A stretch of 64,000 bases of DNA from Melitaea cinxia. Taxonomy: Eukaryota; Arthropoda; Insecta; Lepidoptera; Nymphalidae. Below, piece by piece: positions 48,701 through 55,062 of the stretch. The stretch lies in the NCBI RefSeq assembly GCF_905220565.1, contig NC_059402.1:13889501-13953500 (forward strand), read 5' to 3'. Both the position numbers and the translations under genes were made by a program. The notes under the pieces are model-generated. The model did not search any database. It was not told the DNA's origin and saw only the letters and a program-made list of their open reading frames with translations. Within the stretch, counting starts at the first letter, position 1, and every line of letters starts with the position of its first letter.

Positions 48701-51551
48701 TCGTAATTTTAGTAAGGATGCCTATTTTTTTTGAAAATGAAATATAGCCTATGTCACTCAGAAATGATGTAGCTTTCCAACAGTGAAAGAATTTTTCAAA
48801 TCTGCCGAGTAGTTTCGGAGCCTATTCAATTCATACAAACAAACAAACAAACAAAAAATCAAACCTTTCCTCTTTATAATATTTGTATAGATAATAACAT
48901 AGTGATGCAGTCGCCTTAAACGATGAAGAATGATGAAGTTCTTAAATAAAGAAATAAAATAAAAAAGAGTCGAAAACTCAAAACAAATAACGATAATTTA
49001 TTTCTACAACAATTTATTATTCAAATGCAAAGCGAGAACGAATTTCGATAATATTATTTCACTCATACAAATGACAAATAAAGTGTCTGTTATTATTGTC
49101 AAAATAAGCTTTTAATAAAGTTGATCTTTTAATTCAGTTGAATATTTATGTCGCTGTAAATTCGTTGAAGTTGCCATACACTTTGTCGGCTAGTTTTGTC
49201 CGATGATATCATTGAAAACTATTTTAATAAATGTCTACATATCGGTTTTACTCTACTAAGGAGGAGGTTATATATATATACTCGTATATATTTATGTATG
49301 TTCGGGGATAACTTCGTTGTTTATGAACTGATTTTGATAATTCTTTTTTTGTTTGCAAGGCGATATCCTAAGTGTGGTACCATAATTTGATAATGCGTAT
49401 TTACTTGATTATTTTTTCGTCTACCTACGTTGTATTACTTGTCGATGTAATTGTAGTCGATTTTTTTCCGTTTGCCAGCAAATACAATTATCGTTAGAAT
49501 CAGAAAAATGTAGCAGTAAGTATGACAAAAAATGATTGACAATCCACTTGTATCACGTATTGATTGAATGCGAAAAAGATTTTATAATTTGTTCAAATTT
49601 ATTGAAAGTCATATAATATCTTATTCTTTATGTTTATATATATAGCTACTAAAATTAATAAGTAGTCCTTTTTTTAATGTTCTGTAAATAATCTTTGGTT
49701 CAGGAATTTTTTAGCAAGACATAAAAACCTAAAGCTCGTTGTGCGTTTTATTTTTACTTGGGAGTGGGGAAAATTTCTAGGTACAGCAAATGAGTATGTA
49801 TCGAAAAATAATCGCACTGGGTTTTACAATACTTGGTTATTCACCAGGCGACTCTGTCAGATCTAATTATAATGGACTGATATGAAATTAGCCTTATCTT
49901 CATTCCTTGTTTAAGTCCGATCCTGAGATAATTTAGAATAGGACTGTCATGATAGATAAAGTCAGAGTTTGAAAAAAGTATCAACAATTACTAACAAACA
50001 ATTGTTTGAAATTACCTAATTACATAATATTTAAGTATAGAGGTATGTCTTATACCAGCGGATCCTATAGGATAAAGTTGTGGGGTCCGGAAACCCGCAT
50101 AACATTATCTCTCTTTAGAGATTAGACAGCTACACATTTTACTTATATTGTTACAACCAAAGTTACGTGTAGTAAAAATGTATCAACTTACGTCGGAATC
50201 TGCGCCCTTGTCCGCGCCGGGGCAGGTAAAGGTGACATATTCGTGACATCTCTTGTGGACCACGAAACTGCATACTGTGAAAAATATTATTTGTCAGTTC
50301 TAACTGAACATAAGCTACATCCGAGTGTAAGATCGACTGTATATGACTCATTGAAGTAGGGCACAGCAGGAAATTTCCTGTTCAATATTTGGAGCAGCTC
50401 GGCTAGGGCAGTACCTCGACCTTACAGATAATCACAGATAAATAATACTGCTTTCACGTAGTGTTGTGTTCTTCTGTGGTGAATATGGTTGCTAGAACTT
50501 CTAGGGGGGATTGGAGGAAGGTTCAGCAACGGATTAGCAATGCTTGTGGCGATGCAGGCGTCTATAAGCTAAAGTAACCGCTTACCATCAGCCGGGCCAA
50601 GCGTACGGCTTACCGACCTAGTTATATAAAAAAGTTTTTTTTTGGCAAGAAATCGATTCTAATTGTCGGTTCTAAGATATTGCGGCTATTATAGCTGTAA
50701 TTAAATGACCCGTACGAAGACCTTAACGAGGGGCATTATTGGTAATAAATCGTATACGTTTAATTTATACGATGCGATGTTATTTTAATGGATAATTGAT
50801 TTCAATGAACACATTAATTCTTCGATTTAACTATTCGTGGAGCTGTGTGGGATAGAATAGATAAGGATTAAACCTTTCAAATAGAAATCTGTTCAATCGA
50901 GGTTTTTTAACCGACTTCAAAGAAGGAGGAGATTCTCAATTCCGATGTATTTTTTTAATGTGTGTCACCTCACAACCTTTGCCTGGGTGGTTCGATTTCG
51001 ATGATTTTTTTTTAATCGAAAGGTGGCGCTTGTCACGCGATTCTATTTAAATTTAATCGAAATATGACAAGTACTTTTTGAGTTATATCTAATAATGCGT
51101 ATTTGCTTGACTATTTTTTCGTCTACCTACGTTGTATTACTTGTCGATGTAATTGAAGTCGGTTTTTTGTAAGCAACACACAATTATTTAAATTATTGTC
51201 TTCATGAATCGTTTCTAAGTGTTCATGTTCACCAACACTGCGATTTACATGTAAAATATTTACCATGTTTGTTGTGGGTCACTATTACAAGTGCTACAGT
51301 CAATAGTGGCTTTAATATTGAGAATGAGAAGTCTTCAAAATAAATAACAAAACAAATCGTATATAACTTTTTTCCTTCCAACTTTTGTCTAAAATTTTTA
51401 CGCATCGACTTCGTATTTTTATCTTTATTACATTAATATTTAAACGTCTGAACAATTTTTTCTACTCTCGATTATGTTACATTTTCTCTATTCGGTTGAT
51501 AAAAATTAAAATGCCTCACCTTGACACTGGAATCCTTGTTTACCGAAGCCC
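27711..51551 (-). CDS. Pkc53E: Conventional (Ca2+/diacylglycerol-dependent) protein kinase C, partial at 5' end
   Basis: Membrane-recruited Ser/Thr kinase of the phospholipase C pathway. Eleven exons join in frame (1825 nt, 607 residues to the stop): 51520-51551, 50192-50274, 38818-38929 (or the alternative 38421-38532), 37292-37420, 36460-36656, 35792-36112, 35279-35452, 34932-35023, 34493-34859, 29731-29895, 27711-27863. Domains in order: end of C1A, C1B, C2, kinase, C-terminal tail. C2 keeps the Ca2+-binding aspartates (MDPNGLSD, WDWDRTSRND), so this is a conventional isoform. The kinase has GKGSFGKV, YAIK, YRDLKLDN, DFG, activation-loop TFCGTPDY, turn motif LTPTDK and hydrophobic motif FMGFSF. 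Kinase and tail read like Drosophila Pkc53E. The pseudosubstrate and the first half of C1A are not found and probably lie beyond 64000. Confidence 0.95.
29015..29190 (+). mobile_element. LINE 3' tail fragment with TTTTGA repeats
   Basis: Shares TTGCCGATTCTTCTCT, GAATCTACATT, TTTTAATTTGTAAAATGAC and GTGCTCTTGG with 52325-52512, and ends in GATTTTGATTTTGA like that copy and 59985-60085. Non-coding 3' end of a non-LTR element in a PKC intron. Confidence 0.7.
29415..29718 (-). mobile_element. SINE-A, minus strand, abutting a PKC exon
   Basis: Reverse copy of 9160-9505: body motifs TGGGCATAAGC, GGGAGACCCACAAGGACTGC, then the tRNA-like head with CGGGGATCGAACCCGC (B box on the minus strand). The head ends about 12 bp from the exon at 29731. 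Confidence 0.85.
29731..29895 (-). CDS. Pkc53E: PKC exon: kinase C-lobe
   Basis: 165 nt encoding EAKDACKSFLTKNPQKRLGC to VQPPFKPKI. The donor GTGAGT lies about 12 bp from the tRNA-like head of a SINE. Confidence 0.93.
30074..30112. repeat. TAA microsatellite, 5' flank of the Dong-type element
   Basis: About thirteen TAA units directly joined to the element. A shorter TAA tract follows the element at 34234-34248. TAA repeats are the known insertion site of Bombyx Dong. Confidence 0.95.
30113..34236 (+). mobile_element. Dong/R4-clade non-LTR retrotransposon, uninterrupted
   Basis: About 4.1 kb between TAA tracts, with a single open frame and an 86-bp 3' untranslated region. It lies in a PKC intron, opposite in direction to PKC. 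A single ORF, a C-terminal restriction-like endonuclease and TAA target are the hallmarks of Dong in the R4 clade. Confidence 0.88.
30227..34150 (+). CDS. Dong/R4 reverse transcriptase and restriction-like endonuclease
   Basis: The frame is open from the TAA repeat (30113) and the first ATG is at 30227, giving 1307 residues without a break. Numbering from 30113: a Myb-like helix region KWSTEELEELMFCYFKA near 130-190, which may bind DNA; the reverse transcriptase with WIDYRKAFDSVS, RGIFQGDSLSPLLFC and catalytic YMDD at 766-769; a CCHC finger C-x2-C-x8-H-x4-C at about 1086-1103; the endonuclease motif PDLI...LIDVTVP near 1173-1192; and an Arg/Gly-rich tail (RRGRGRGRRR). In this clade the endonuclease nicks the target and the RT primes on it. 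Smaller frames on the other strand are shadows. A start upstream of 30227 with a non-ATG codon cannot be excluded. Confidence 0.92.
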   Translation: MESFINDERIEPLPGGERRGTFGADAGRDSMQTVSGSLLSRRARAGGPEDTTADQRGGEGTDDVLQSRASPTNSVGSSASTTNKAVSDDRRRKWSTEELEELMFCYFKARSGGVGYINRLEELFAARNPENPKILKFYGNTLANQARRVIKQNVISQERLNRIQKRAEGISTTENIDHFSTPSHIEHTHIQSEESGITQIQTQHDPPSNNTQPTSTERAEEIDQLTRNIVVDENQEPIVLQFLQTLAEIKDIPIEERLFLPKAKINKSFIENLNTLNKYLPNLLVTNNSLREINNILYATAKTLIVNNNQNPYAPTIAIKPKRDPPWKKRIQIRIEKLRKELGQLIEIERGINTNRMRKIRDKLYTKHNIRSENDHKNTAEIIKQRIKALAGRIKRYEEMNTKKEQNKLFAKNEHKLYRSLGSNTAKDIKIPSKENVEEFWKSILSNPQPYNAKANWIKEIETMSNEVNTVDSVEITEDQVKFALRRMHNWKSPGLDQIQNYYIKYLTNVHKYLASLFTNIVSGTEPVEEWFTTGKVILVPKNENTEDPKNWRPIACLPSMYKLLTSVLANVLYNHCHKNNIISEEQRGCRRGVRGCKDHLMVNKAILEDAHQSQKNLSMAWIDYRKAFDSVSHEWLLKLLDVYRCPPVIKRFLILAMPSWRVIMTARGSHESITTEPIYIRRGIFQGDSLSPLLFCLALNPLSFVLNKYEMKGYKLKDSIWINHLLYMDDLKIYANNRTNLKVLLDSVEIFTSDIGMKFGLEKCNVLHLNSGHRNIALGGGHILLSGETFKQLAIDDRYKYLGVHESGKIEHSVIREQISKEYLKRVKKLLNTHLNSRNLIKGINTYAVPVLLYSFGVINYKNSDLKKIDVKTRKLLAIKKAQQQKAEVERLYLPINQGGRGLLNVEYMYKTQIVKYKQYLKAESDHLIKAIVQHDTSRDRYSIIKEAQEIERELHLPQGNALTDEEIRKSSVNRHNEIWRNKQLHGQFPKKVLDQGNIDKELSFKWIKKQQISPSIESSISAIQDQAIMTRQHQRDILKEPVDGKCRLCASKDETTQHIISGCEKLAGTYYVKRHNNLVQYIYWCLARHHKMEVSHLWWKETLTQPQVKENNSAKIMWEIPVQTDVTITHNRPDLIYTNKDNNKTYLIDVTVPSDYNIGAKEIEKLSKYHLLKTEISRLWNTQTVVIPIVIGATGVVAKSIKKYLEQLDSNIDVSILQKQAAIHTTIILSKVLGDTVFVHNIQDPLSQNTQLSVDRDMQQSPDTQQLADTPHSLNTTHETNTNNLQRRGRGRGRRRNGAQRARIE
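34237..34492. other. PKC intron between the Dong-type element and an exon
   Basis: TAA tract then AT-rich intron; nothing further recognised. Confidence 0.6.
34493..34859 (-). CDS. Pkc53E: PKC exon: catalytic and activation loops
   Basis: 367 nt with YRDLKLDN (catalytic loop), IADFGMCKE, activation-loop threonine in KTFCGTPDYIAPE, and the acidic patch DGEDEEELF that is conserved in conventional PKCs. Confidence 0.95.
34932..35023 (-). CDS. Pkc53E: PKC exon: kinase hinge
   Basis: 92 nt encoding DRLYFVMEYVNGGDLMFQIQ and QCGKFKEPVA; separated from the next exon by an intron of only 72 bp. Confidence 0.93.
35279..35452 (-). CDS. Pkc53E: PKC exon: kinase N-lobe
   Basis: 174 nt, 58 codons, with the ATP-binding lysine in YAIKILKKD and the alpha-C region DDVECTMVEKRVLA. 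Confidence 0.94.
35495..35634. mobile_element. Fold-back MITE in a PKC intron
   Basis: 140 bp with CCCTATGGAAAA at the left end and its complement TTTTCCATAGGG at the right. The arms stay complementary for about 50 bp with mismatches (GGACAAATGCAGACCAAATT against AATTTAGTCTGCATTTGTCC), so almost the whole element can fold into one hairpin. Confidence 0.85.
35792..36112 (-). CDS. Pkc53E: PKC exon: C2 end, hinge V3 and kinase glycine loop
   Basis: 321 nt from VWDWDRTSRNDFMGS (remaining calcium ligands) through a proline-rich hinge (RRPPPPPD) to ATDFNFIMVLGKGSFGK. The hinge is the protease-sensitive, least conserved part of the protein. Confidence 0.94.
36460..36656 (-). CDS. Pkc53E: PKC exon: C2 domain core
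   Basis: 197 nt encoding NLIPMDPNGLSDPYVKLKL through LKPEDKDRRLLIE. Holds the first two calcium-ligand aspartates and the lysine-rich strand KKKTKT that binds acidic phospholipid in conventional PKCs. Confidence 0.94.
37005..37250 (+). mobile_element. Helitron-like fragment beside a PKC exon
   Basis: Shares ATTACTCCACATAAATTATA, TTTATAGACAATTGCTTGCT and the terminal hairpin region TTTAGTGCGAATTATTCGCA with the copy at 57120-57347, which keeps a CTAG|T end. This copy lost that end and stops about 45 bp from the exon at 37292. Confidence 0.6.
37292..37420 (-). CDS. Pkc53E: PKC exon: C1B second half and start of C2
   Basis: 129 nt encoding CDMNVHKRCEESVPNLCGCD, the remaining zinc ligands of C1B, then HTERRGRIQLSV at the start of C2. 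It completes either C1B variant (QACD or GACD at the junction). Confidence 0.93.
37421..38420. other. PKC intron, nothing recognised
   Basis: AT-rich intron downstream of the alternative C1B exon. A 61-codon frame at 37849-38034 has no support. Confidence 0.6.
38421..38532 (-). CDS. Pkc53E: PKC exon: C1B first half, alternative variant B
   Basis: Also 112 nt, with the same phases, acceptor CTTACAAAG and donor GTATAA, 285 bp downstream of variant A. Encodes AAYAPHKWNNWTFLTPTFCD and onwards to GYKCG, again with H-x12-C-x2-C-x13-C and the conserved Pro, Gly and Gln of the C1 ligand groove. Including both variants or neither would shift the frame, so use must be exclusive. Confidence 0.85.
38818..38929 (-). 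CDS. Pkc53E: PKC exon: C1B first half, variant A
   Basis: 112 nt, starting at a codon boundary and ending one base into a codon. Encodes HNFRICTYSSPTFCDHC... with the C1 spacing H-x12-C-x2-C-x13-C. This variant matches known conventional PKCs closely. Confidence 0.93.
39643..39979 (+). mobile_element. Non-autonomous Helitron
   Basis: Plus-strand relative of 16826-17132: AAAATTGGAGTGTCTGTTT at the start, GGAATTTAACAAA family body in reverse order, and GGACGAAGTTGCGGGCACAG then CTAG|T at 39976-39979. A (CTGT)n run lies at about 39768-39793. Confidence 0.8.
40612..40818 (-). mobile_element. SINE-A related copy, minus strand
   Basis: Contains GGCGGATATATTCCGTACTA, GGGACCGACGGCTTAACGTA and a tRNA-like head (CGGGAATCGAACCCG, then GACTACCGCACCACTACACT) on the minus strand. 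The head differs from 9160, so this is a subfamily. Confidence 0.75.
41380..41430. repeat. 21-bp hairpin, two mismatches
   Basis: ATGAAACCCTTCATCCCTCA at 41380-41400 pairs with CTGAGGGCTGAAGGGTTTCA at 41410-41430 around a 9-nt loop. Confidence 0.85.
41639..42037 (+). mobile_element. Non-autonomous Helitron
   Basis: TCTATACTAATATTATAGAG at the 5' end; AGACAAAGTCGCGTGCAGAA and CTAG|T at the 3' end (42034-42037). 399 bp, no coding capacity. Confidence 0.8.
42123..42181. repeat. Perfect 22-bp inverted repeat, 15-nt loop
   Basis: TATTGGACTGTCTTTTCGAG at 42123-42144 is exactly complementary to 42160-42181. Confidence 0.95.
42655..43820. mobile_element. hAT-type non-autonomous DNA transposon
   Basis: Terminal inverted repeats CAGTGGCGTAGCG and CGCTACGCCACTG, flanked by the 8-bp target-site duplication CTCTTGTG (42647-42654 and 43821-43828). 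An 8-bp duplication is diagnostic of hAT. No transposase frame. Carries a repeat shared with 54450-54560 (AATGCCCGACGTTTCGGATA, at about 42902) and a nested Helitron. Confidence 0.9.
43041..43465 (+). mobile_element. Non-autonomous Helitron nested in the hAT element
   Basis: A|TCTATACATATAATAAAATGG at the 5' end and CACCCGTGCGAAGCCGGGGC...CGCTAG|T at the 3' end, with the ACCCG/CGGGT stem. 425 bp. Its 3' end is almost the same as that of the large Helitron at 44223-48891. Confidence 0.92.
44223..48891 (-). mobile_element. Helitron with complete ends and Rep-helicase gene (4669 bp)
   Basis: Read on the minus strand: A|TCTATACAAATATTATAAAG at 48891 and GCCCGTGCGAAGCCGGGACG...CGCTAG|T at 44223, inserted between A and T, with a GCCCGT/ACGGGC hairpin near the 3' end. 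It lies in a PKC intron in the same direction as PKC. Both ends are intact. Confidence 0.93.
44529..48449 (-). CDS. Helitron RepHel transposase
   Basis: Rolling-circle transposase. The frame has no stop for about 1306 codons; the first ATG is complementary to 48393-48395 (residue 19 of the open frame, giving about 1288 residues). Order of motifs: the Helitron-specific TSFGAKEI and GQVYHLIGSLLP; Rep domain with the HUH motif PHCH near 386 and the two-tyrosine segment YICKYINKG; then a PIF1-type SF1 helicase with Walker A DAPGGTGKT near 875, Walker B IMWDEC, FAGDFRQTLPVI and the C-terminal KSQGQT...YVGLSRV. The tyrosines nick and join single strands; the helicase unwinds. The zinc-finger region that usually precedes the TSFGA segment in insect Helitrons is not in frame (a TGA lies just upstream), so the N-terminus may be truncated or spliced. 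Frames on the other strand are shadows. Confidence 0.93.
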   Translation of the reverse strand: MYLGIFITNIRKYNSLFQMTSFGAKEIREGNFMPTFKIEGQVYHLIGSLLPPPGQNPQYLQVYFISDADQLSLRSNIAPTLKIDLINELQTALNSHNVYIRSFKQNIERNSSDNLKLIIHSDRPPQTAHPGRYNAPAVNEVAVLLVDEEKGPRDIVLHGRDGQLKRVSELHRSYDPLQYPLMFVKGEDGYYLTIPQEGTARNKTVTCMQFYAFRLMVRANCFNALHYYRDLFSQYIVDMMAKMISERLNYICRNQQRLRAEEYIHLRDALNQDGNVDPSNIGQRVILPSSFTGFPRYLHEKTQDAMTYVRNYGRPDLFVTFTCNPEWPEIKAELLPDQRSFDRHDIISRVFHLKMKKFLNLFVKNEIFGKVKCYMASVEWQKRGLPHCHLLFWLETKIQPDEIDSVIVAELPNQQNDPILYDIVTKNMVHGPCGEHNLSAPCMKNGICTKKYPRRLVNETQTGEDGYPVYRRRDAANGGLSASLNIRGRNFTIDNSWIVPYSPLLCRTFNAHINVEYCHSVQAIKYICKYINKGSDQATFGVRNPNDEVENYVNGRYISTSKAAWRIFEFPIHERHPTVLQLAVHLENGQRVYFTTETAVQVAQNPRKTTLLAFFELCNEDEFAKTLLYHEVPQYYTWANNKFTRRKRGENVVGYPGIKKDSALGRVYGVHPSQSECFYLRMLLHHVRGPTSFQYLKTVDGVLKETYQAACRARGLLENDDHWENTLREASLSQCPLQLRELFVVILLFCQPSEPLKLWNIFKDDLCEDIRHRIRQQNQDITLPYNEDIYNEGLIQIENKLLQLNDKSLSDFGLPSSVRTESNAAETMTHRYDTNNLTAFVNENLPKLVPDQRHAFETIVDSVIHDKRKVFFLDAPGGTGKTFLANLILAKIRQSGKIAIAVASSGIAATLLKDGKTAHSTFKLPLSVNLEQQSTCSIRKNGPIGKLLQDASLIMWDECTMSHRAHIEAVNRTLQDLRNSSAVMGGITFVFAGDFRQTLPVINRGTRADIIKACLKSSPLWTTIETLKLRTNMRAHLHGITDSDFPQQLLKLGEGIFPTPNLSGHCDILLDESLGQILHNLENLIDSVYPDIENLHERDFHWLCSRAIVSPKNDTVNEINNLIVQKVPGQTKTYKSIDTVTNIEDAVHYPQEFLNSLNPSGLPPHELTLKIGIPIMLLRNLNPPSMCNGTRLLIKELEDNLIVATIITGPAGGQLAHIPRIPMIPTDLPIPFKRLQFPVKTSFALTINKSQGQTFELVGIDLRKKCFTHGQLYVGLSRVGAPENQFILLPQNKTTSNIVYREALTK
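49258..49490 (+). mobile_element. AACCGACTTC-type element, partial
   Basis: Contains AAGGAGGAGGTTATATATAT, GTGTGGTACCATAA and TACGTTGTATTACTTGTCGA as in the copies at 18690 and 50908. Confidence 0.65.
50192..50274 (-). CDS. Pkc53E: PKC exon: end of C1A domain
   Basis: 83 nt encoding CSFVVHKRCHEYVTFTCPG plus ADKGADSD, with the final zinc ligands of C1A. Ends at a codon boundary before GTAAGT, so it can join either C1B exon in phase. Confidence 0.92.
50345..50640 (+). mobile_element. LINE 3' end fragment
   Basis: Second copy of the 27235-27540 family, better preserved; ends with CCGCTTACCATCAGCCGGGC, TTACCGACCTAGTTATATAA and an A run. Fragments occur also at 52140-52205 (minus) and 56560-56670 (plus). 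Confidence 0.7.
50908..51186 (+). mobile_element. AACCGACTTC-type inverted-repeat element, complete-looking
   Basis: Left end TTAACCGACTTCAAAGAAGG, right end GATGTAATTGAAGTCGGTTT; AACCGACTTCAA is inverted at the two ends. About 280 bp, no coding capacity. Confidence 0.75.
51520..51551 (-). CDS. Pkc53E: PKC exon: 32-nt micro-exon in C1A
   Basis: Acceptor TTGTTCCAG and donor GTGAGG enclose 32 nt encoding GFGKQGFQCQ plus one base on each side. These residues follow the conserved FIW of the C1A domain, so the preceding exon must end in TG. Confidence 0.88.
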
Positions 51552-52139
51552 CTGGAACAAAAAATAATTTTGTAAAACAACAGTTACATTTTAAGCTTAT
51601 ATATTAAAAATATAATAATAATATAACAGTTATATCATCATAGTCACATATAAAAAATAAAGACAAAACACACTCTACTCTACTCTCTTGCATAGAGACT
51701 TCTAAGGTTTCTAGAATATTTAGTAATAAACGAAAAAGAAATCTTTCTTAGTTTTTTTCTCAAGATTTTCTGATTATAATTTTAACGTAGATTAAATTAC
51801 GACATTGACCTTTTATCAAAAGACTCGATATTTAATAGGGCATATCATATAAATAATATAAAGGTAGAAAAATTCCCAAGGCGTCACTTAACCTCCAATC
51901 GTTTTCAACGTAATTTTCTAAAGCCCAATCGAAGGTAATATTGAATATTGCATTAATAAAGCTAATGCAACATCACCGCCATCATGTTATGACGCAATAT
52001 AAAATGCAGCCTAGAATCCCATTAGCGATAGTGTACGTTCTTTGAACAGGGCTGTGTGTCACGTACTATTTTGATTGTGAAGCTTTTTAACAAACTGCCA
52101 AAGGAGAGTTATGTGTTTCACGAATTGAATTTTTTTGTC

Positions 52140-52512
52140 TGTTATTTAATGACAGTGGCAAACAAGCGTACGGTTGATGGTAAGCGGTTGCCGTAACTTG
52201 AACACTGCAACATTAGAGGGATTACAACTTTCTGGAGAATATGTAGTACATAATACTTATTCTTTTATAGATAATAAATAAAACGACGTCTTCCAGTAAA
52301 CTTGACGAACAGCAATATGATATATTACTACTCAATTCAGGATTACATTGCCGATTCTTCTCTGTAGAATCTACATTCCGAATCGGTGGTAGCTTTACTT
52401 TTACAAAAATCATAATTTATTATTAAAGTTTTAATTTGTAAAATGACAATTCCAAAGTGCTCTTGGGGCCTATTTAAATAAAGCTGTTATTGATTTTGAT
52501 TTCGATTTCATT
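52140..52512. repeat. LINE fragments
   Basis: A minus-strand piece of the 27235/50345 family (AAGCGTACGGTTGATGGTAA, about 52160-52200) and a plus-strand copy of the TTTTGA-tailed family at 52325-52512. Confidence 0.65.
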
Positions 52513-52904
52513 GTATACTCTATGATAATCATAAGTTGTGTTTAAACGATTTTTTTTTCAGTGTTTTAAGAACAGAAGCAACCCTAACTGCATGGCTATG
52601 ATTAAAGTGTCTAAGATTTTTCCTTCAGCCGCGTAAATTAAGCGACGACATGCTACAGCATTACAGTACAGTACTGTGTTATAAAAGATTGGAAAATCCT
52701 ACAACTGGGGAAAGTCCTATTCTCTTATCTTTTTTCTTGTGTACATTATCTACTAAGTTATAAGCCTATCATCAATTTTTTTTATTGTCTTACTATATAT
52801 AGTGTATTTTATCGTTTCTTGTATGTAAGGTATAATGATAGCTAAGGCTGTATGACTTTAAGTCTCCTTTTAGCGCAACGTATTTTGTGTAGTTGAGTAA
52901 TAAT

Positions 52905-53176
52905 TGTGTTTGCAGACAAACGAAGAAAAACCGACTTCAATTATATCGACAAGTAATACAACGTATGGTGGGATAACCATCCAACTGCTGGCTTCGAAAT
53001 ACAGAGGCCAAAGACGGATAGCAGCAACTTCGGCGCGATAAAGCCAGCCCTGCGGTCACCAACCCGCCTGCCCAGCGTGGTGACTATGGGCAAAACACAT
53101 GAGTTCACTACATTATTGGCGAGAACTTGTGGAGGCCTATGTCCAGCAGTGGACTCCGATAGGCTAAAGCGATGGG
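52905..53176 (+). mobile_element. SINE-B copy joined to an AACCGACTTC-type fragment
   Basis: Positions 52905-52967 are the reversed right end of the inverted-repeat family (AAAAACCGACTTCAATTATA), followed directly by a SINE-B copy, 52968-53176 (CAGCCCTGCGGTCACCAACC to CAGCAGTGGACTCCGATAGG). Confidence 0.75.
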
Positions 53177-53887
53177 TACTTATCTATTCAATATTTGAAA
53201 TAATATGATTAAGTGTGGATTTCTTAGCACGGATTACTTAGAAGGGCTTTCAGCTGGGTTTAAAAAAAATAATTTTCATTATATGCCTATTTAAAAAGAT
53301 AATAATAATAGGCTATAAAATATCAATAAATGATATAGGCTTATATAAAAATGTTTTCTTTTATTTGGTAATAAAAATACAATCATTAATTTATTTGTCA
53401 CAAAATAGTAACCAAAAAGCGCCTTATCTAAGTTCTTGTCATACCGATATTAAACCAATTTAATCCAACCTCTAGAGACAGCTTGTAATGGAATATTTAT
53501 TAACTGGCCACGAAATGCGATACAAATAATTCAATATCGCGAATGTTACAACTCCATAAAATCCGATGAAACACAATTTTACCGACGAAGCGATATCGAA
53601 CGCCATAGAATTAGAATGCTCTAGATATGTCCAGCTTATTACATTTGTTTTAATCTGTACTGTATCAATATTTTTCTATTTTACATTAAGCTTAAACTTT
53701 TACCACCAAATTTTTCGTGAAACCTTGTTCTAAAAATCAATTAATACAAAAAAAGAAAGAATTAGCAAGATTGATGAAGTCGTTCGTAAGCTACGCGCGT
53801 ACATACATTTCGGCAATTTATATGACATTTATACGTAATGTCGTTTCAAGTTTATTTTTATATACAACCACCATTTCAGGTCCTTTT

Positions 53888-54185
53888 TAACCGACTTCCA
53901 ATAAAAAGGAGGAGGTTCTCAATTCGATTGTTTTTTTTTTTTATATTTGTGTATGTTACATCAGAACTTTTGACTGGGTGGACTAATTTCGATAAAAAAG
54001 ATTTTAAACAAAAGGTGGTTGCGTGTCGTTTGATCCGACTTAAATTTATTTGAGATCTAACAACTACTTTTCGGGTTATATCTAATAATGCGTTTTTACT
54101 TGACTATTTTTTCGTCTACTTACGTTGTTTTACTTTTCGATCTTATAGAAGTCGGTTTTTTTCCGTTTGCGAGCAAAAACAATTG
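53888..54185 (+). mobile_element. AACCGACTTC-type inverted-repeat element, complete-looking
   Basis: TTAACCGACTTCCAATAAAA at the left and TTATAGAAGTCGGTTTTTTT near the right end. Small open frames across it are not genes. Confidence 0.75.
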
Positions 54186-54449
54186 TGTCTTTGGCTTTTA
54201 TCTTGTGCTCGTCAGTGAAGTTGTAAATAATCTTGTTGGTATAATTATTCTGAAAGACATTCTATATAACGTAAACACCTATAGCTAACAGGAGAGAAGC
54301 AAATTATTAAACCTCAAAGCTATTTTTAGGTATAATAAGTGTAAGTTCGACTTGTTCCGTGAAGCCAATCGATTCGGAGAGGTTCGCTAAGTGATTACAC
54401 AAACAACGAAGCAAATAAAAATTTTAACGATATTATACTACTATTGTAC

Positions 54450-54560
54450 TGTGTGTTTATTAAGTTTTTTAAATGCCCGACGTTTCGAATACTTTACAGC
54501 AACCATGGTCAGGGAGGAAAAAAATGTTGTTTTATTATAATGAGTGAAATTTGCGTTAAC
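54450..54560. repeat. Dispersed repeat shared with the hAT interior
   Basis: AAATGCCCGACGTTTCGAAT and ACTTTACAGCAACCATGGTC recur at 42890-42965. Confidence 0.6.
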
Positions 54561-55062
54561 ATTAGAACATACTATTAAACTATTAGTATAAATGGTAATG
54601 CCATTTCTAGTAAATCGTCAGCTTTGTAAACAATAGTAAAACAGATAAGCGATGAAATTGAATTCCCGCTTGCACTAACGTTATTACGACAATTACACTG
54701 ACTGAGCACTACCTACTGCCGCTGCCTGTGTTTAACAAAAACATCTATAGGTTATTAAAACCGATGTAAAACATAAAGTAGATTAATTAAGCGTTCTGCG
54801 ATAACCAAGTTTTGTTCGTGTACAGTTAAAAATAAATGAGAGAGAACATACGTTTGTACTATTTAATTTTTTTATGACATTTTGTAGTCATGCGCGCTGT
54901 TCACAGTTAGCGACGCGATACGAGTATAGGAAAAAAAGGTAAAAAGGGAGAAGGGACAAAGGGACGCAATACGTCACGAAGCGAAGTAAGGAAGCTACGC
55001 ACCGTAATACTATACAAGACGAGTAATATACTTAAACCCGGTCACTATTTCGCTACACTTCA

